Under the pieces are notes generated by a model that was not told where the DNA came from, did not search any database, and saw only the letters and a program-made list of their open reading frames with translations. From an uncultured Oscillospiraceae bacterium (lineage in GTDB: Bacteria > Bacillota > Clostridia > Oscillospirales > Ruminococcaceae), in contig CAUDDP010000006.1 of NCBI GenBank assembly GCA_958448395.1, positions 1-56,389 of the forward strand: 56,389 nucleotides of DNA, written 5' to 3'. Below are positions 42,873 to 52,200 of this stretch, piece after piece. Both the position numbers and the translations under genes were made by a program. Within the stretch, counting starts at the first letter, position 1. Every line of letters starts with the position of its first letter.

Positions 42873-43370
42873 TTACCGATTATCAACCGACTCCGGATAA
42901 AGGTCATGGTGCGTCAGCCGTTCCCATGCAACCTGCTCCCACTTGGTATTTGGCATTCCATAATTGCAATACGGATCAATGGAAATACCGCCTCTCGGTA
43001 GAAACTTACCCCATACTTCAATATAACGTGGGTGCATCAAGTCAATTAAGTCATTCATGATAATATTGACGCAATCCTCATGAAAATCACCATGGTTCCG
43101 AAAACTGAACAGATACAGCTTCAGGGACTTACTTTCTACCATAATTTTATCCGGCACATAGGAAATATAGATGGTTGCAAAGTCTGGCTGACCCGTAATC
43201 GGACAGAGGCTGGTGAATTCCGGGCAATTGAATTTGACAAAGTAATCCCGATCTGGATGCTTATTCACAAATGTTTCAAGCATTTGCGGTGCATAATCAC
43301 TGGGATAAGCCGTGTGCTGGTTCCCCAGTAAAGTAACACCGTTGGTTTCTTCTTTTGTTCTTCCGCTCAT
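42873..43370 (-). CDS. queF: NADPH-dependent 7-cyano-7-deazaguanine (preQ0) reductase
   Basis: A 165-residue unimodular QueF that reduces preQ0 to preQ1. The catalytic Cys is in CPEFTSLCPITGQPDFA, followed by the QueF motif KLYLFSFRNHGDFHEDC. ATG 43370 is eight bases after AAAGGA; the ATG at 43376 is too close to it. It is the last gene of the que operon. Confidence 0.95.
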   Translation of the reverse strand: MSGRTKEETNGVTLLGNQHTAYPSDYAPQMLETFVNKHPDRDYFVKFNCPEFTSLCPITGQPDFATIYISYVPDKIMVESKSLKLYLFSFRNHGDFHEDCVNIIMNDLIDLMHPRYIEVWGKFLPRGGISIDPYCNYGMPNTKWEQVAWERLTHHDLYPESVDNR

Positions 43371-43390
43371 TGTCATTGTCCTTTCTGCAT

Positions 43391-44083
43391 TTACTTTCTT
43401 ATTCCCCTTAGCAATGGATCTTCTACGCCATTCGCCTGAAAAGCTGCTCTCCGATCCCGACATGTCCCACAAACGCCGCACGGCTGCTCGCCGCCTTCAT
43501 AACAGCTCCATGTCAGTTCATAAGGTACCCCCAGTTCCAATCCTTTTTTCACAATGTCTTTTTTTGTCCATGTCACAAACGGTGCTTCTATCCGCAGTTT
43601 TTTTCCACTGCCCTCATAAATTGCCGTCTGCATCGCCGCATTGAAAACAGTGCTGCAATCTGGATAAGCATTGCCAGCTGCATCATCTGCGTGTGGTCCA
43701 TAATAGATGACCTCACAATCGTTAGAAATTGCCACGCTGGCAGCAGATGCTAAGAACAGCCCATTCCGAAACGGCACATACGTAGAAACCGGACTGCCGT
43801 TTGTCTTTTCCAGCTGTTCTGCATAGCTTTCCTTTGGAATCTCCTCGGTAGAACCCGCAAGCAAGCTGCAATTAGAATCTGCAAAAATGGTAGTCAAATC
43901 CAACTGTTTCCACGCTACACCATAATGGGCAACGACTTTTTGTGCTGCTGCTAATTCTTTTTTATGTTTCTGACCATAGGAAATCGACAGTGCCAGTACT
44001 TCTTCTGCACCGTATTTCTCCACTGCCAGTGCCAATGCCGTTGTACTATCCACACCACCGCTAAATAATACCATTGCTTTCAT
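43391..44083 (-). CDS. queC: 7-cyano-7-deazaguanine synthase
   Basis: A 230-residue ATP-dependent enzyme that turns 7-carboxy-7-deazaguanine and ammonia into preQ0. The PP-loop LFSGGVDSTTA is at residues 7-17. The C-terminal zinc site is seen as C...CGVCGTC in SCYEGGEQPCGVCGTCRDR. It follows folE by 21 bases. Confidence 0.96.
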   Translation of the reverse strand: MKAMVLFSGGVDSTTALALAVEKYGAEEVLALSISYGQKHKKELAAAQKVVAHYGVAWKQLDLTTIFADSNCSLLAGSTEEIPKESYAEQLEKTNGSPVSTYVPFRNGLFLASAASVAISNDCEVIYYGPHADDAAGNAYPDCSTVFNAAMQTAIYEGSGKKLRIEAPFVTWTKKDIVKKGLELGVPYELTWSCYEGGEQPCGVCGTCRDRRAAFQANGVEDPLLRGIRK

Positions 44084-44104
44084 AGCTCCGCTTCCTTTCT
44101 CTTC

Positions 44105-44677
44105 TTAATCCATGACCCTTTGCTGCAATGCTGCATCCGTCTCAAATGCACCACAAAATGTGGTAGTGGTTGTCACTGCCGGCACATTGCGAATGCCCCT
44201 TGCTGTCATACAACTATGAGAACCCGTAATCACTACCCCAACATCCGGTGTTTCAGCAGCCTCCATGACAATTTCTGCAATATCCTGTCCCAACCGCTCC
44301 TGCAATTGCAACCGCTTTGCTGCCATATCACAAATTCTCGCCACTTTGCTCAGTCCCAACACTTTCCCATGTGGTACATAGGAAACATTGACATGCATGT
44401 CATACATCAATGCCATGTGATGTTCACAGTAACTGAACACGCTAATGTCTTTGATGGTCACAACCGTTTGTCCAGCATCTGTTTCTGGTTTGGAAAAGGT
44501 TTTTCCAAACATCTGTGCAATCTCATGGTTGCTGTACTGCATCCCTGCAAAGACTTCTGCATACATTCTTGCCACTCGTTCCGGTGTTTCCTGCAAACCC
44601 TCTCGATTCGGATCATCGCCCAATGCCTTCAAAATGCCTTTTACATGGTAGGCGATTGCTTCTGTATCAATCGTCAT
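44105..44677 (-). CDS. folE: GTP cyclohydrolase I
   Basis: A 190-residue enzyme that forms 7,8-dihydroneopterin triphosphate from GTP, the first step of queuosine (and folate) synthesis. The zinc and active-site motifs are FSYCEHHMALMYDMHVNVSY and ITGSHSCMTARGI. ATG 44677 has AAAGGAAG upstream. A longer in-frame reading continues into the repeat at 44705 and is rejected. In this operon its main job is presumably queuosine. Confidence 0.95.
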   Translation of the reverse strand: MTIDTEAIAYHVKGILKALGDDPNREGLQETPERVARMYAEVFAGMQYSNHEIAQMFGKTFSKPETDAGQTVVTIKDISVFSYCEHHMALMYDMHVNVSYVPHGKVLGLSKVARICDMAAKRLQLQERLGQDIAEIVMEAAETPDVGVVITGSHSCMTARGIRNVPAVTTTTTFCGAFETDAALQQRVMD

Positions 44678-44704
44678 TTCTGCCGCTTCCTTTCTTCTTT
44701 TCAT

Positions 44705-44973
44705 GTAAGTTCGACGAGAATGCATGCTACTGCTGCCAATCACAAACTGTGCCGGCAGATCCGCTTCGCTCTCTGCCTATGTCCGCTGTCTGCCCTGTTT
44801 CCATATTCAAATTTGCAGCCGAATTACTCTAAATTTCTACATTCCGCATCGCTTTGTTATTTTAGAGGACAAATAACGGTAGCTTATTTCTCAATTCGTT
44901 ATCTTGTCTAACTCGTTTTCTCTGCAAGGGGGACAGTGCCATTCGGCAGATAGAACGCTCTCATCAAACTCAC
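44705..44973 (+). repeat. Dispersed intergenic repeat, copy R5 (full length, type I, archetype)
   Basis: A 269 bp element that fills the gap between queE and folE. Its ends are inverted repeats: GTAAGTTCGACGAGA (44705-44719) and the complement of TCTCATCAAACTCAC (44959-44973), 12 of 15 matching. Shared internal blocks are CTGCCAATCACAAACTGTGC, CGCTTCGCTCTCTGCC, CCGCTGTCTGCC, TTTGCAGCC, CTAAATTTCTACATTC and TTATTTTAGAGG. No open frame of its own is convincing. Clear target-site duplications are not visible. Confidence 0.88.
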
Positions 44974-44982
44974 GTTCTTTTA

Positions 44983-45654
44983 TTACACACCACGTGCCTG
45001 CGGATCCCAGATATATTTATGCAGCTGTAATTGCAGCCGTACGCCATTGAAACGATGCTGCATCAGAAATGCAACAATTTCCTGTGGATCTATCGCACCA
45101 AAAACCGGACTGAAATATACATGACAGCGTTTGGTCAATTCATACTGTTGAATCACTTCTGCCCCTCGCTCCAAATCTGTCAGCGATCCTACGACCAATT
45201 TTACTGTATCCTGTGGTTGCAGCAGTGCCAGATTCTCTAGGTTCATCTGTGCCTCCATCCCGCTGGACGGTAATTTATAGTCCATCGTAAAAATCGGTCG
45301 TGGCTGTATCGCTGCAAATGGCTGTAAGGCAATGCTGCCGTTTGTTTCAATTTCCAGTGACAGGGTTGATTCAGCAGTAATGGCAGCAATTAGCACTTCC
45401 ACATGTGGCGTTCGCAGCGGTTCTCCACCGGTCAGTGTAACATTTCGAATACCAGTCTGTAAAATTGCCTGTACAATTTCCTCTGCGGTTTGCAGGGAAT
45501 AGGAAACATTCTCCTGATTCGCCCACTGTGTGTCACAATAGCTACAATGCAGATTACAACCGCAAAGCCGTACGAAAACCGCCAATTCTCCGGCTCGTGT
45601 CCCCTCTCCGTTAATACTGATAAACTGCTCTGCAACCCGAAATTTTATTTCCAT
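44983..45654 (-). CDS. queE: 7-carboxy-7-deazaguanine synthase (radical SAM)
   Basis: A 223-residue radical SAM enzyme that makes the deazaguanine ring from 6-carboxytetrahydropterin. The cluster motif C-x3-C-x2-C is CNLHCSYCDT (Cys at about 33, 37, 40), preceded by SINGEGTRAGELAVFVRLCG. TGGEPL is present. It follows queD by five bases. A repeat copy lies between it and folE. Confidence 0.95.
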   Translation of the reverse strand: MEIKFRVAEQFISINGEGTRAGELAVFVRLCGCNLHCSYCDTQWANQENVSYSLQTAEEIVQAILQTGIRNVTLTGGEPLRTPHVEVLIAAITAESTLSLEIETNGSIALQPFAAIQPRPIFTMDYKLPSSGMEAQMNLENLALLQPQDTVKLVVGSLTDLERGAEVIQQYELTKRCHVYFSPVFGAIDPQEIVAFLMQHRFNGVRLQLQLHKYIWDPQARGV

Positions 45655-45659
45655 CTGAT

Positions 45660-46082
45660 TTATGCCTCCCCATAAGCAGCACAGTTATCCGGTGTTTCAT
45701 AAACCACTACTTTCCTCACCGGCAGACCCTGCTGTTGCAGTAACTGAAAAAAATGCTTTGCAAAACATTCTGCTGTTGGACGAAACGGTACTGAAATTAA
45801 ACGAAATTGCTCTGCCTGCAATGCCTGCACAGTTGTTTGCCGCAGCGAACCTTCCTCATAAATCAAAGCATGGTCATAGTACTCTGCCAGTTGCCGTAGT
45901 GCCTTCTTTAAGTCCCCGAAATCCATCAGCATGCCTCGACAAACACCGTCTGCCTGCAAATCTTCCTGTGCTACGACCATCTCAATCGTCCAGCGATGTC
46001 CATGCAGATTGGCACACTTTCCTTCATAACCGCTTAAAAAATGGGCACTATCAAACGCTGCTCTTGCTTTGAGCTGATACAT
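45660..46082 (-). CDS. queD: 6-carboxytetrahydropterin synthase
   Basis: A 140-residue member of the 6-pyruvoyltetrahydropterin synthase family. Zinc ligands are His in FDSAHFLSGYEGKCANLHGHRW, which also holds the catalytic Cys (KCANLHGH). DFGDLKKAL and ECFAKHFF complete the pattern. ATG 46082 lies nine bases after GAGGA. It is the first gene of the operon queD-queE-folE-queC-queF, behind the riboswitch-like leader. Confidence 0.94.
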   Translation of the reverse strand: MYQLKARAAFDSAHFLSGYEGKCANLHGHRWTIEMVVAQEDLQADGVCRGMLMDFGDLKKALRQLAEYYDHALIYEEGSLRQTTVQALQAEQFRLISVPFRPTAECFAKHFFQLLQQQGLPVRKVVVYETPDNCAAYGEA

Positions 46083-46110
46083 ATTTATTTTCCTCTTTTC
46101 TATCGGCACC

Positions 46111-46247
46111 AAAAAAGCGGACTTTCTTTAAAAGAAAGACCGCCTGTTTTTCCGCTATGATAACAGACTTGCTGCCTGTCACCCAGTTTGAAATTTTGGC
46201 AGCCCTAGTTTTATTTATCGACAGGATGGTGCAAATGAACTGTCGTT
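46111..46247 (-). promoter_or_regulatory. Probable preQ1-type riboswitch leader with terminator
   Basis: The queD leader has three structured parts on the minus strand. CGACAG...CTGTCG forms a first hairpin (46219-46245). CTAGGGCTGCC...GGCAGC forms a second (46171-46203), with CTGT and ACAG able to cross-pair. An intrinsic terminator follows: GCGG-T-CTTTC/GAAAG-T-CCGC (46117-46143) then six T. preQ1 riboswitches usually sit in front of such operons. I cannot assign the class from sequence alone. Confidence 0.6.
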
Positions 46248-46253
46248 TTTTTG

Positions 46254-46282
46254 ATTATAGCACATTGCATACCGCTTGTCAA
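46254..46282 (-). promoter_or_regulatory. Promoter of the queuosine operon
   Basis: Minus strand TTGACA (46277-46282), 17 bp spacer, TATAAT (46254-46259). Confidence 0.85.
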
Positions 46283-46322
46283 CCATAAAAAGTGCTGTAA
46301 AAAGCTCTTTAAACGCTTGATT

Positions 46323-46374
46323 TTTATAAAATAAATCCCGTCAAGGCCACGATTTACCGTAGCACTGACGGGAT
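46323..46374 (-). terminator. Terminator of the GH26 gene
   Basis: ATCCCGTCA (46335-46343) and TGACGGGAT (46366-46374) arms; the minus strand continues TTATTTTAT. It lies about 80 bases after the GH26 stop. Confidence 0.82.
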
Positions 46375-46451
46375 ATTTTGTTCTAAAAGGACTTTTTACA
46401 TTCCTTTCCCTTTTCATTTTTCAGGATAGAAATGGATATCCAATTATACCA

Positions 46452-48875
46452 TTATTCCATAGACGGCAGTTCAGTAATCAACAGGATTACAAAGTCAACC
46501 AGTGTCGCACCATCTTTTTCATTAACAGTTGCTGTGCCATCCGCTTGGTTACAGTTTGCATTCGCCATCTGTGGATCAGACAACGTAATCTGTTTTGCCA
46601 AATACTTATTCAAAGTAATTGCATCCAGCAGGTCTACCTTACCATCCATATTTACATCACCAAACTGAACCTGCTGTGTTTTTGTAGTTTCTGTGGTGGT
46701 TTCCTCTGTACTAGTTGTAGTGAAAGTGGTTTCTGTTGCAGTGGTAGTTGTTTCCGTTTCGGTTGTAGTTTCTGTTGTTGTAGTAGTTGTTTCTGCACCA
46801 CCATTATCCGGAATATATGCTGCGTTCAATGCAACCTTTGTAACATCTGCTGCTTCTCCAGCTCCATCATTTGCCCACCAAACTTGCACTTCACCACTGG
46901 TCTGCTTCTGTGCTTCTGCAACAATTTTTGCAATGGTGCCCTCATCTGTCACTTCATCCGCACCATTATTGTAGGTAACATTAAACAAATCTTTGTTCAA
47001 ATCTACAAGCGTTTCACCAGATTTTGCGGTTTCCCATTTGTAGGATACCCAGTAATCTGTACCATCTACCGTTACAGAAATGCCGAGACAGCCATTGGCA
47101 AATGCAATGTCCTTACCAAGATCTAAAATCAGATGTACTTCATCTCCCATCGGCAGACTAAAGCTAATCTTATAATTGTCGCCACTCTTCTTTACAGTTG
47201 CCATAATCGCATTTTCGATCTTTTCGGTCGTTGTAGTGACTGTAGTGGTCTTAGTGGTTGAAGTTGTCGTTTGCCCTTCTTTGGTTGTTGTAGTGATAAC
47301 AGTACCACCATTGGTGTAGAGGTTTTCCGGCAATTCATCCAGTGTGATACAGTAATCGCTCTGGTACATCTCAACCAAATCCTCTACCTTGTTAAAGATT
47401 GGATTTGACAGGAAATTTGTATTATCCGAACCGCCATCATACCATGGACAGAAATATAGCCATCCAGCCTTTTCCATCTGAATGTTTTCCAGCGTTGGAA
47501 TGCTGTCGTTTTCTGCCATTGCGACCATCTTCTTACCACCGTACTGTTCTACCAAACTATAAAATGTACTGCCGATCGCACTGTCATTATGTACCAAAAC
47601 AGCATTGCCGGTAGACCAGTCTGTACAGTTGTATTTATCATAAGCAACGAGGTCTACATATTCCTCACCCGGATACCAGTCGGTAGAGGTATCATATGTA
47701 TAGCTGTTCCATTCCCAAATCAGGTTGTGCAGACCATAATCTTCTGTCAGTGTTTTGTAGGTGAGTTTCCATAGTTCCTTATAAACGGCAGAACCAGACT
47801 TGCCCCACCAGAACCAAGATTGATCTTCACCACCACCGCCTTCTGCTTCATGCAATGGACGGAGAATCAGCGGTACATTGGCATCCTGCAATTTTTGAAT
47901 CTGTTCTGCCAGTGCTTTCAAGCAGAGCATATAATATTCCCGTTCCTTTGTACCTTCTTCCAAAACCTTGGAGGTATCGAAATCAGTAGTTGGGATTGTG
48001 TGTGCATTGTCTTCCCAAACCGCATAAGTAGCTTGACTATAGTCTACTTTACTGCCCAGTGTATAATTTGCAAAATTCTTTGGTACTGTCACATGCCAAG
48101 AAGCTGTAATAATACCATTCTTGTTCTTTGCCCAATCAATCATTCTGTCAACAGTTCCGTCTTCGCTGCCGTACAAAATATTAGCACAATTCAGAAAATC
48201 AAAGCCACGAATTGCTGGCTGCTCTCCAGTCTTTTCCTGAATGTAATTGAACTCATATTCAAAATCATGCGGACCATACATGTAAATTTCCTGCTGTCCA
48301 GAGAGAATGTTTTTACCATAAACACTTGCCAAATAATTCATCAAGGACTGTGTTTCAGAAGTTGCACTCTTATCAGAAAGCACGCTGCTTGCGGTCAATT
48401 CCGGATAAACTGGTTCTGTTAAAGTCAGGTAATCCAGTTTTGTCCAGCCCCAGTAGCTGACAATTTCGATGGTGTTTTCACCAGCTTCCAGCTTCACTGT
48501 TGTAATTTTGGATTCCTTGAAAGTAGCCTGATTGGAAAAGGCGATATCCGACTGCGGTGTACCATTGATATTCATCTTCTGTGTCTTTGCACCACCGTCT
48601 GTTGCGTAACAAACATTTACATCATACATACCGGCTTTTTCCACATTGACTTTGACGGTCAAGGTATCACCTGCATCTTTCAGGTGTACAATTTTCCCGC
48701 CGCTCGTACCTGCTGCTTCTTCTACTACTGTAGTAGAACCAGTAATCGTACCATCCTCAAACTCATACTTGACAGCATCTGCTGCTGCACCGGAAAAAAG
48801 CGATGATAAACAAACAGCATTGACTGCCATTGTTGCTGCCAGACTGGCTGCAAACAGTTTTTTACTACGTCTCAT
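46452..48875 (-). CDS. Secreted GH26 glycoside hydrolase with CBM35 and dockerin
   Basis: An 807-residue secreted enzyme, probably a beta-mannanase. A signal peptide (residues 1-32) is followed by a CBM35-like domain (about 35-155), a GH26 catalytic domain (about 160-515), a Thr-rich linker (about 533-555), a beta-rich module of unknown class (about 556-695), a second Thr/Glu linker and a type I dockerin (about 743-807). The GH26 acid/base is in LRPLHEAEGG and the nucleophile Glu in MVAMAENDS. The dockerin's first calcium loop (GDVNMDGKVDLLDA) is normal; the second (NCNQADGTATVNEKD) is diverged. It should dock onto a cellulosome scaffoldin. Other GH26 activities are possible. Confidence 0.92.
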   Translation of the reverse strand: MRRSKKLFAASLAATMAVNAVCLSSLFSGAAADAVKYEFEDGTITGSTTVVEEAAGTSGGKIVHLKDAGDTLTVKVNVEKAGMYDVNVCYATDGGAKTQKMNINGTPQSDIAFSNQATFKESKITTVKLEAGENTIEIVSYWGWTKLDYLTLTEPVYPELTASSVLSDKSATSETQSLMNYLASVYGKNILSGQQEIYMYGPHDFEYEFNYIQEKTGEQPAIRGFDFLNCANILYGSEDGTVDRMIDWAKNKNGIITASWHVTVPKNFANYTLGSKVDYSQATYAVWEDNAHTIPTTDFDTSKVLEEGTKEREYYMLCLKALAEQIQKLQDANVPLILRPLHEAEGGGGEDQSWFWWGKSGSAVYKELWKLTYKTLTEDYGLHNLIWEWNSYTYDTSTDWYPGEEYVDLVAYDKYNCTDWSTGNAVLVHNDSAIGSTFYSLVEQYGGKKMVAMAENDSIPTLENIQMEKAGWLYFCPWYDGGSDNTNFLSNPIFNKVEDLVEMYQSDYCITLDELPENLYTNGGTVITTTTKEGQTTTSTTKTTTVTTTTEKIENAIMATVKKSGDNYKISFSLPMGDEVHLILDLGKDIAFANGCLGISVTVDGTDYWVSYKWETAKSGETLVDLNKDLFNVTYNNGADEVTDEGTIAKIVAEAQKQTSGEVQVWWANDGAGEAADVTKVALNAAYIPDNGGAETTTTTTETTTETETTTTATETTFTTTSTEETTTETTKTQQVQFGDVNMDGKVDLLDAITLNKYLAKQITLSDPQMANANCNQADGTATVNEKDGATLVDFVILLITELPSME

Positions 48876-48945
48876 AAAGTACCTCCATATTTATTGTGTT
48901 CTATTTCCTGCAAATTGCATAATTTTCATACACACTTTTAGTCTT

Positions 48946-48974
48946 ATTTTACTATATCAGCACGATACTGTCAA
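48946..48974 (-). promoter_or_regulatory. Promoter of the GH26 gene
   Basis: Minus strand TTGACA (48969-48974), 17 bp spacer, TAAAAT (48946-48951), about 70 bases before the ATG. Confidence 0.75.
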
Positions 48975-49287
48975 TAAAAAAGCCCACGGTCTCATAAAAA
49001 TCTATGTATTTCACAAAAAATGAGCTTTGTTTTTGTAATAAATTTACAAAATAGGAAGAATGTTTGCGATATAAAATATATTTAAATTTTATTAGAAATG
49101 CAATGAAAAACGACTACAACAATTCTATAGAATCATGTCAATAAAAGTCACACATACCATAAATTGCATTTTATATGAAAATAAGACACGAAAAATAATT
49201 CTTCTTTGCTTTAAAAACTGTAAAAATTGTTGTAAAATAAAATAAAATCTGACATCGAATAGATACGGAAAGGAAGACAATCCATAA
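48975..49287. other. AT-rich intergenic region before the NACHT/WD40 gene
   Basis: This 313-base stretch between divergent genes is very AT-rich. It contains a perfect 12 bp palindrome ATTCTATAGAAT (49122-49133), a possible operator. No -35/-10 pair for the NACHT gene could be fixed with confidence. AAAGGAAG lies before the ATG at 49288. No gene or RNA is seen. Confidence 0.5.
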
Positions 49288-52200
49288 ATGAAGAATCAAA
49301 TTACACTAAATGGTATCCAGAATATTCTTATGGAAAACTGTGTACATCCACTGGACAGCTCCTGTTTTCTACAATTGTTATTTCTGGAAGTCTTGGAAAA
49401 AAACTATATTCAAAAAAGAATTATTTCCCCTTCTTCCTGTCAGGCATTTCTAAATGGTAACATCAAGATCAACAAAGACGGAAACCGTGTCTATGCCAAT
49501 ATCAGAATTACAAAAATCCTAAAGGAAAAACTATTCTGTGCAGATATCACACAGATGGAACAAAATGAAACTCTTCACAGAATCGCTTATAATTTGGAAC
49601 GAATTCTAGTACAGGTCAATGTCCCAGACTGGCACATCACCATTCAAAATGCACTTTCTATACTTACAGAAGAAAATACATATTACCCTATATTTTATAA
49701 ATCATTAACGTCACTACAACAAAAGAAAAAAGAAGCACGTGCTCTTGCTGCCATGATTTCTCTTGCAATTTTTCAGGAGACACTGCCAGAAATCTTTCCA
49801 TGGGTTCAGCCCACCACGAAAAACAACGTACTGCCTGTTGCAATCACAACAACGGATTCCCCATCCGGTCTGACAAATAAAATGCGACAGACTGCCATGC
49901 AGATGCTAAACACGGCTGCGGAAGAACAGGGGCGAATGCTGGCATTTCGCAACGTCAAGCATAAAATTGATATGCCTGGTATTGGGAATATTCTCTCTAC
50001 CGCTCTGGGCGTGCAAAAAAATCACATTCACTCTATGCTGGTCAAAAATGAGGATGATACCAGCGAATCCCTGCGTTCCCTCTTTACTTCACCACCATAT
50101 GACAATATCATGCTGACAGGGGTCGGCGGCTCTGGGAAAACTTTTATGCTGCTGGATTTAGGAGAATATTTGCTGCAAAATGACAGTCCTTTGATTCCTG
50201 TCTATATTCCGCTGAATTTGCTCAATCGCAGCAGCATTGGCGAACAAGGCAATCCCATTACCCATTATTTTTCACAATGCCTTGGTGGGAAAAAAATGAC
50301 TACAGCCGCAAATCTGCTGCACTGGATGAAAACAAAACAGCAATCTATCTTGTTCTTCCTGCTGGACGGCTACAATGAAATTACCAGTGAAATTGCAAAG
50401 AATCATCTCATTCTGGAAATCAAGGAGATGAAACGACTCTTTCCGGCAGTACGATTTCTTATTACCAGCCGAAACAATCTTTCAGAATGTTTTTCCACTG
50501 GCGGAGAACTGCCGTTTTTCTGTAAACGAGTCAATCCTCTGCAAGATACACACATTAAACTTTTTCTGGAACGACAGTTTGGCAAACAGAAAGCAGAACA
50601 GGAATGGCATCAGCTAATCTCTACAAAATTCATTGATATTCTCCGCAGTCCAATGGCACTTGCGATGTACGCCTACACCTTACAAAATGATCCCCTACTG
50701 AATGTGCCACTTCCCTATCCCAAACCAGAAACAATCGGCGAACTGATCGGCAACTTTATTGAGCAAGTTAAACGAACGCCAACCCTGAACGGCAGTCCAA
50801 CAGAACAGGAACAGGCGGGTTACACCATGCAGATTTTATATTACATTTCTTATTGTATGACAAGAAACGGCAGTTTCCGCATGGATGCCTTCTCCATTAA
50901 AAATTCCCTGAAAGACGCTGTTTCTTTTTACCATCAACTACCGAATGATAAAATGCCATCAGACTTTACCAAACAGTTTTGGGATGTGGAAAAAAAGATG
51001 GGATTTTTAATTTATCCACAACATGCCGATCAGGATTACCGATTCTATCACCAAAACTTCCGTGACTATTTTTATGCTAATTTCCTACTGGAAATATTAC
51101 AGACATCTCTTCACTTCTATACAGATTATCAGCAACCAAAAGAAGCAAAAGAACTAATTTACCGCTTTTTCTCTGAGCCCATTCCAAATGAAATTCTACA
51201 ATTTTTAGGAGAAATCACATTGGAGCGTCTCTATCTGCCCGGTGAAAAGCGAATGCAGGACGGCAAGCGTTCCTTACTGGAACGTGCCCTGCAAATTCTA
51301 AGGGGCGTTCCCGCAGACGAAAAAACAAGGATTGCCATTGATCAGCTCATTACAGCCGCAAAACGCTCTCGTCACCAAAACCTCAGTACATTCTGCTTTG
51401 ATGGACTGGATTTACAATCGGTTAACCTCAATGGTGTACAACTTTATGATATTCGCTGCGGTCAGTTGACTACCGCTTCCTTTTCAGACGCCCATCTCAC
51501 CGAATACACATTTCAACCGCTCGGTCATTCTGCTGCTGTCCATACCTTCTGCACCATTGGAGACACGCTTCTCTCTATCTCAGGCAGCGGCATCTGGTGT
51601 TATCATATACCCACCCAACAATTTCGATTTGCTGCCTCTTATGATGGTACATTCGTCACAGGATCAACCTATGCAGCATTGCACAAACTCCTGCTGACGG
51701 GCGACAAAAACGGACGGCTCTGCTTCTGGAAATGTACAGAACAACCAGACGGCATACTGTCCTTTCAAATGCTGCCAGAACGCACTCTGTATCTGAAAGA
51801 CGCCATTCAGCAAATGGTAATAGATGAAACACAGGACTGCTGCTTTGCCACCGTAAAAAATATGGGAATTTGGAGAATTCCACTTTGTGAACCAGATTCC
51901 CGCACTTTTGTCCCATATACGGCAGAGCAAAAAGGTTATCGGAAATACAAGATTTCACTGGTCGGTTCCTTTCTGATTTTCTCCTGCGGCAAAACACTTT
52001 ACCGGATTCCAGTAGATGCCACAGGCTTTCAAGCAGAAATGGCTTCTATCTTTCTACAGGTAACCACAGACCTATCTGAATCAGAGGATGCTTACATTTA
52101 CGACTTCAAAAGTATTCTGCACTTTCATCAGACCTGTTTTCTCATCAATCTGCGTGGCATACATGTTTCTGTGATTCTACTTTCTACGCCACAGGGTTGC

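Noticed and set aside
44678..44743. Upstream extension of folE into the repeat
   Set aside because: The peptide is repeat-encoded (IGSSSMHSRRTY) and the ribosome site points to ATG 44677.
46693..46974. Valine/serine-rich reading frame antisense to the GH26 linkers
   Set aside because: It is only the reverse reading of the Thr-rich linker codons (ACT/ACA becoming AGT/TGT).
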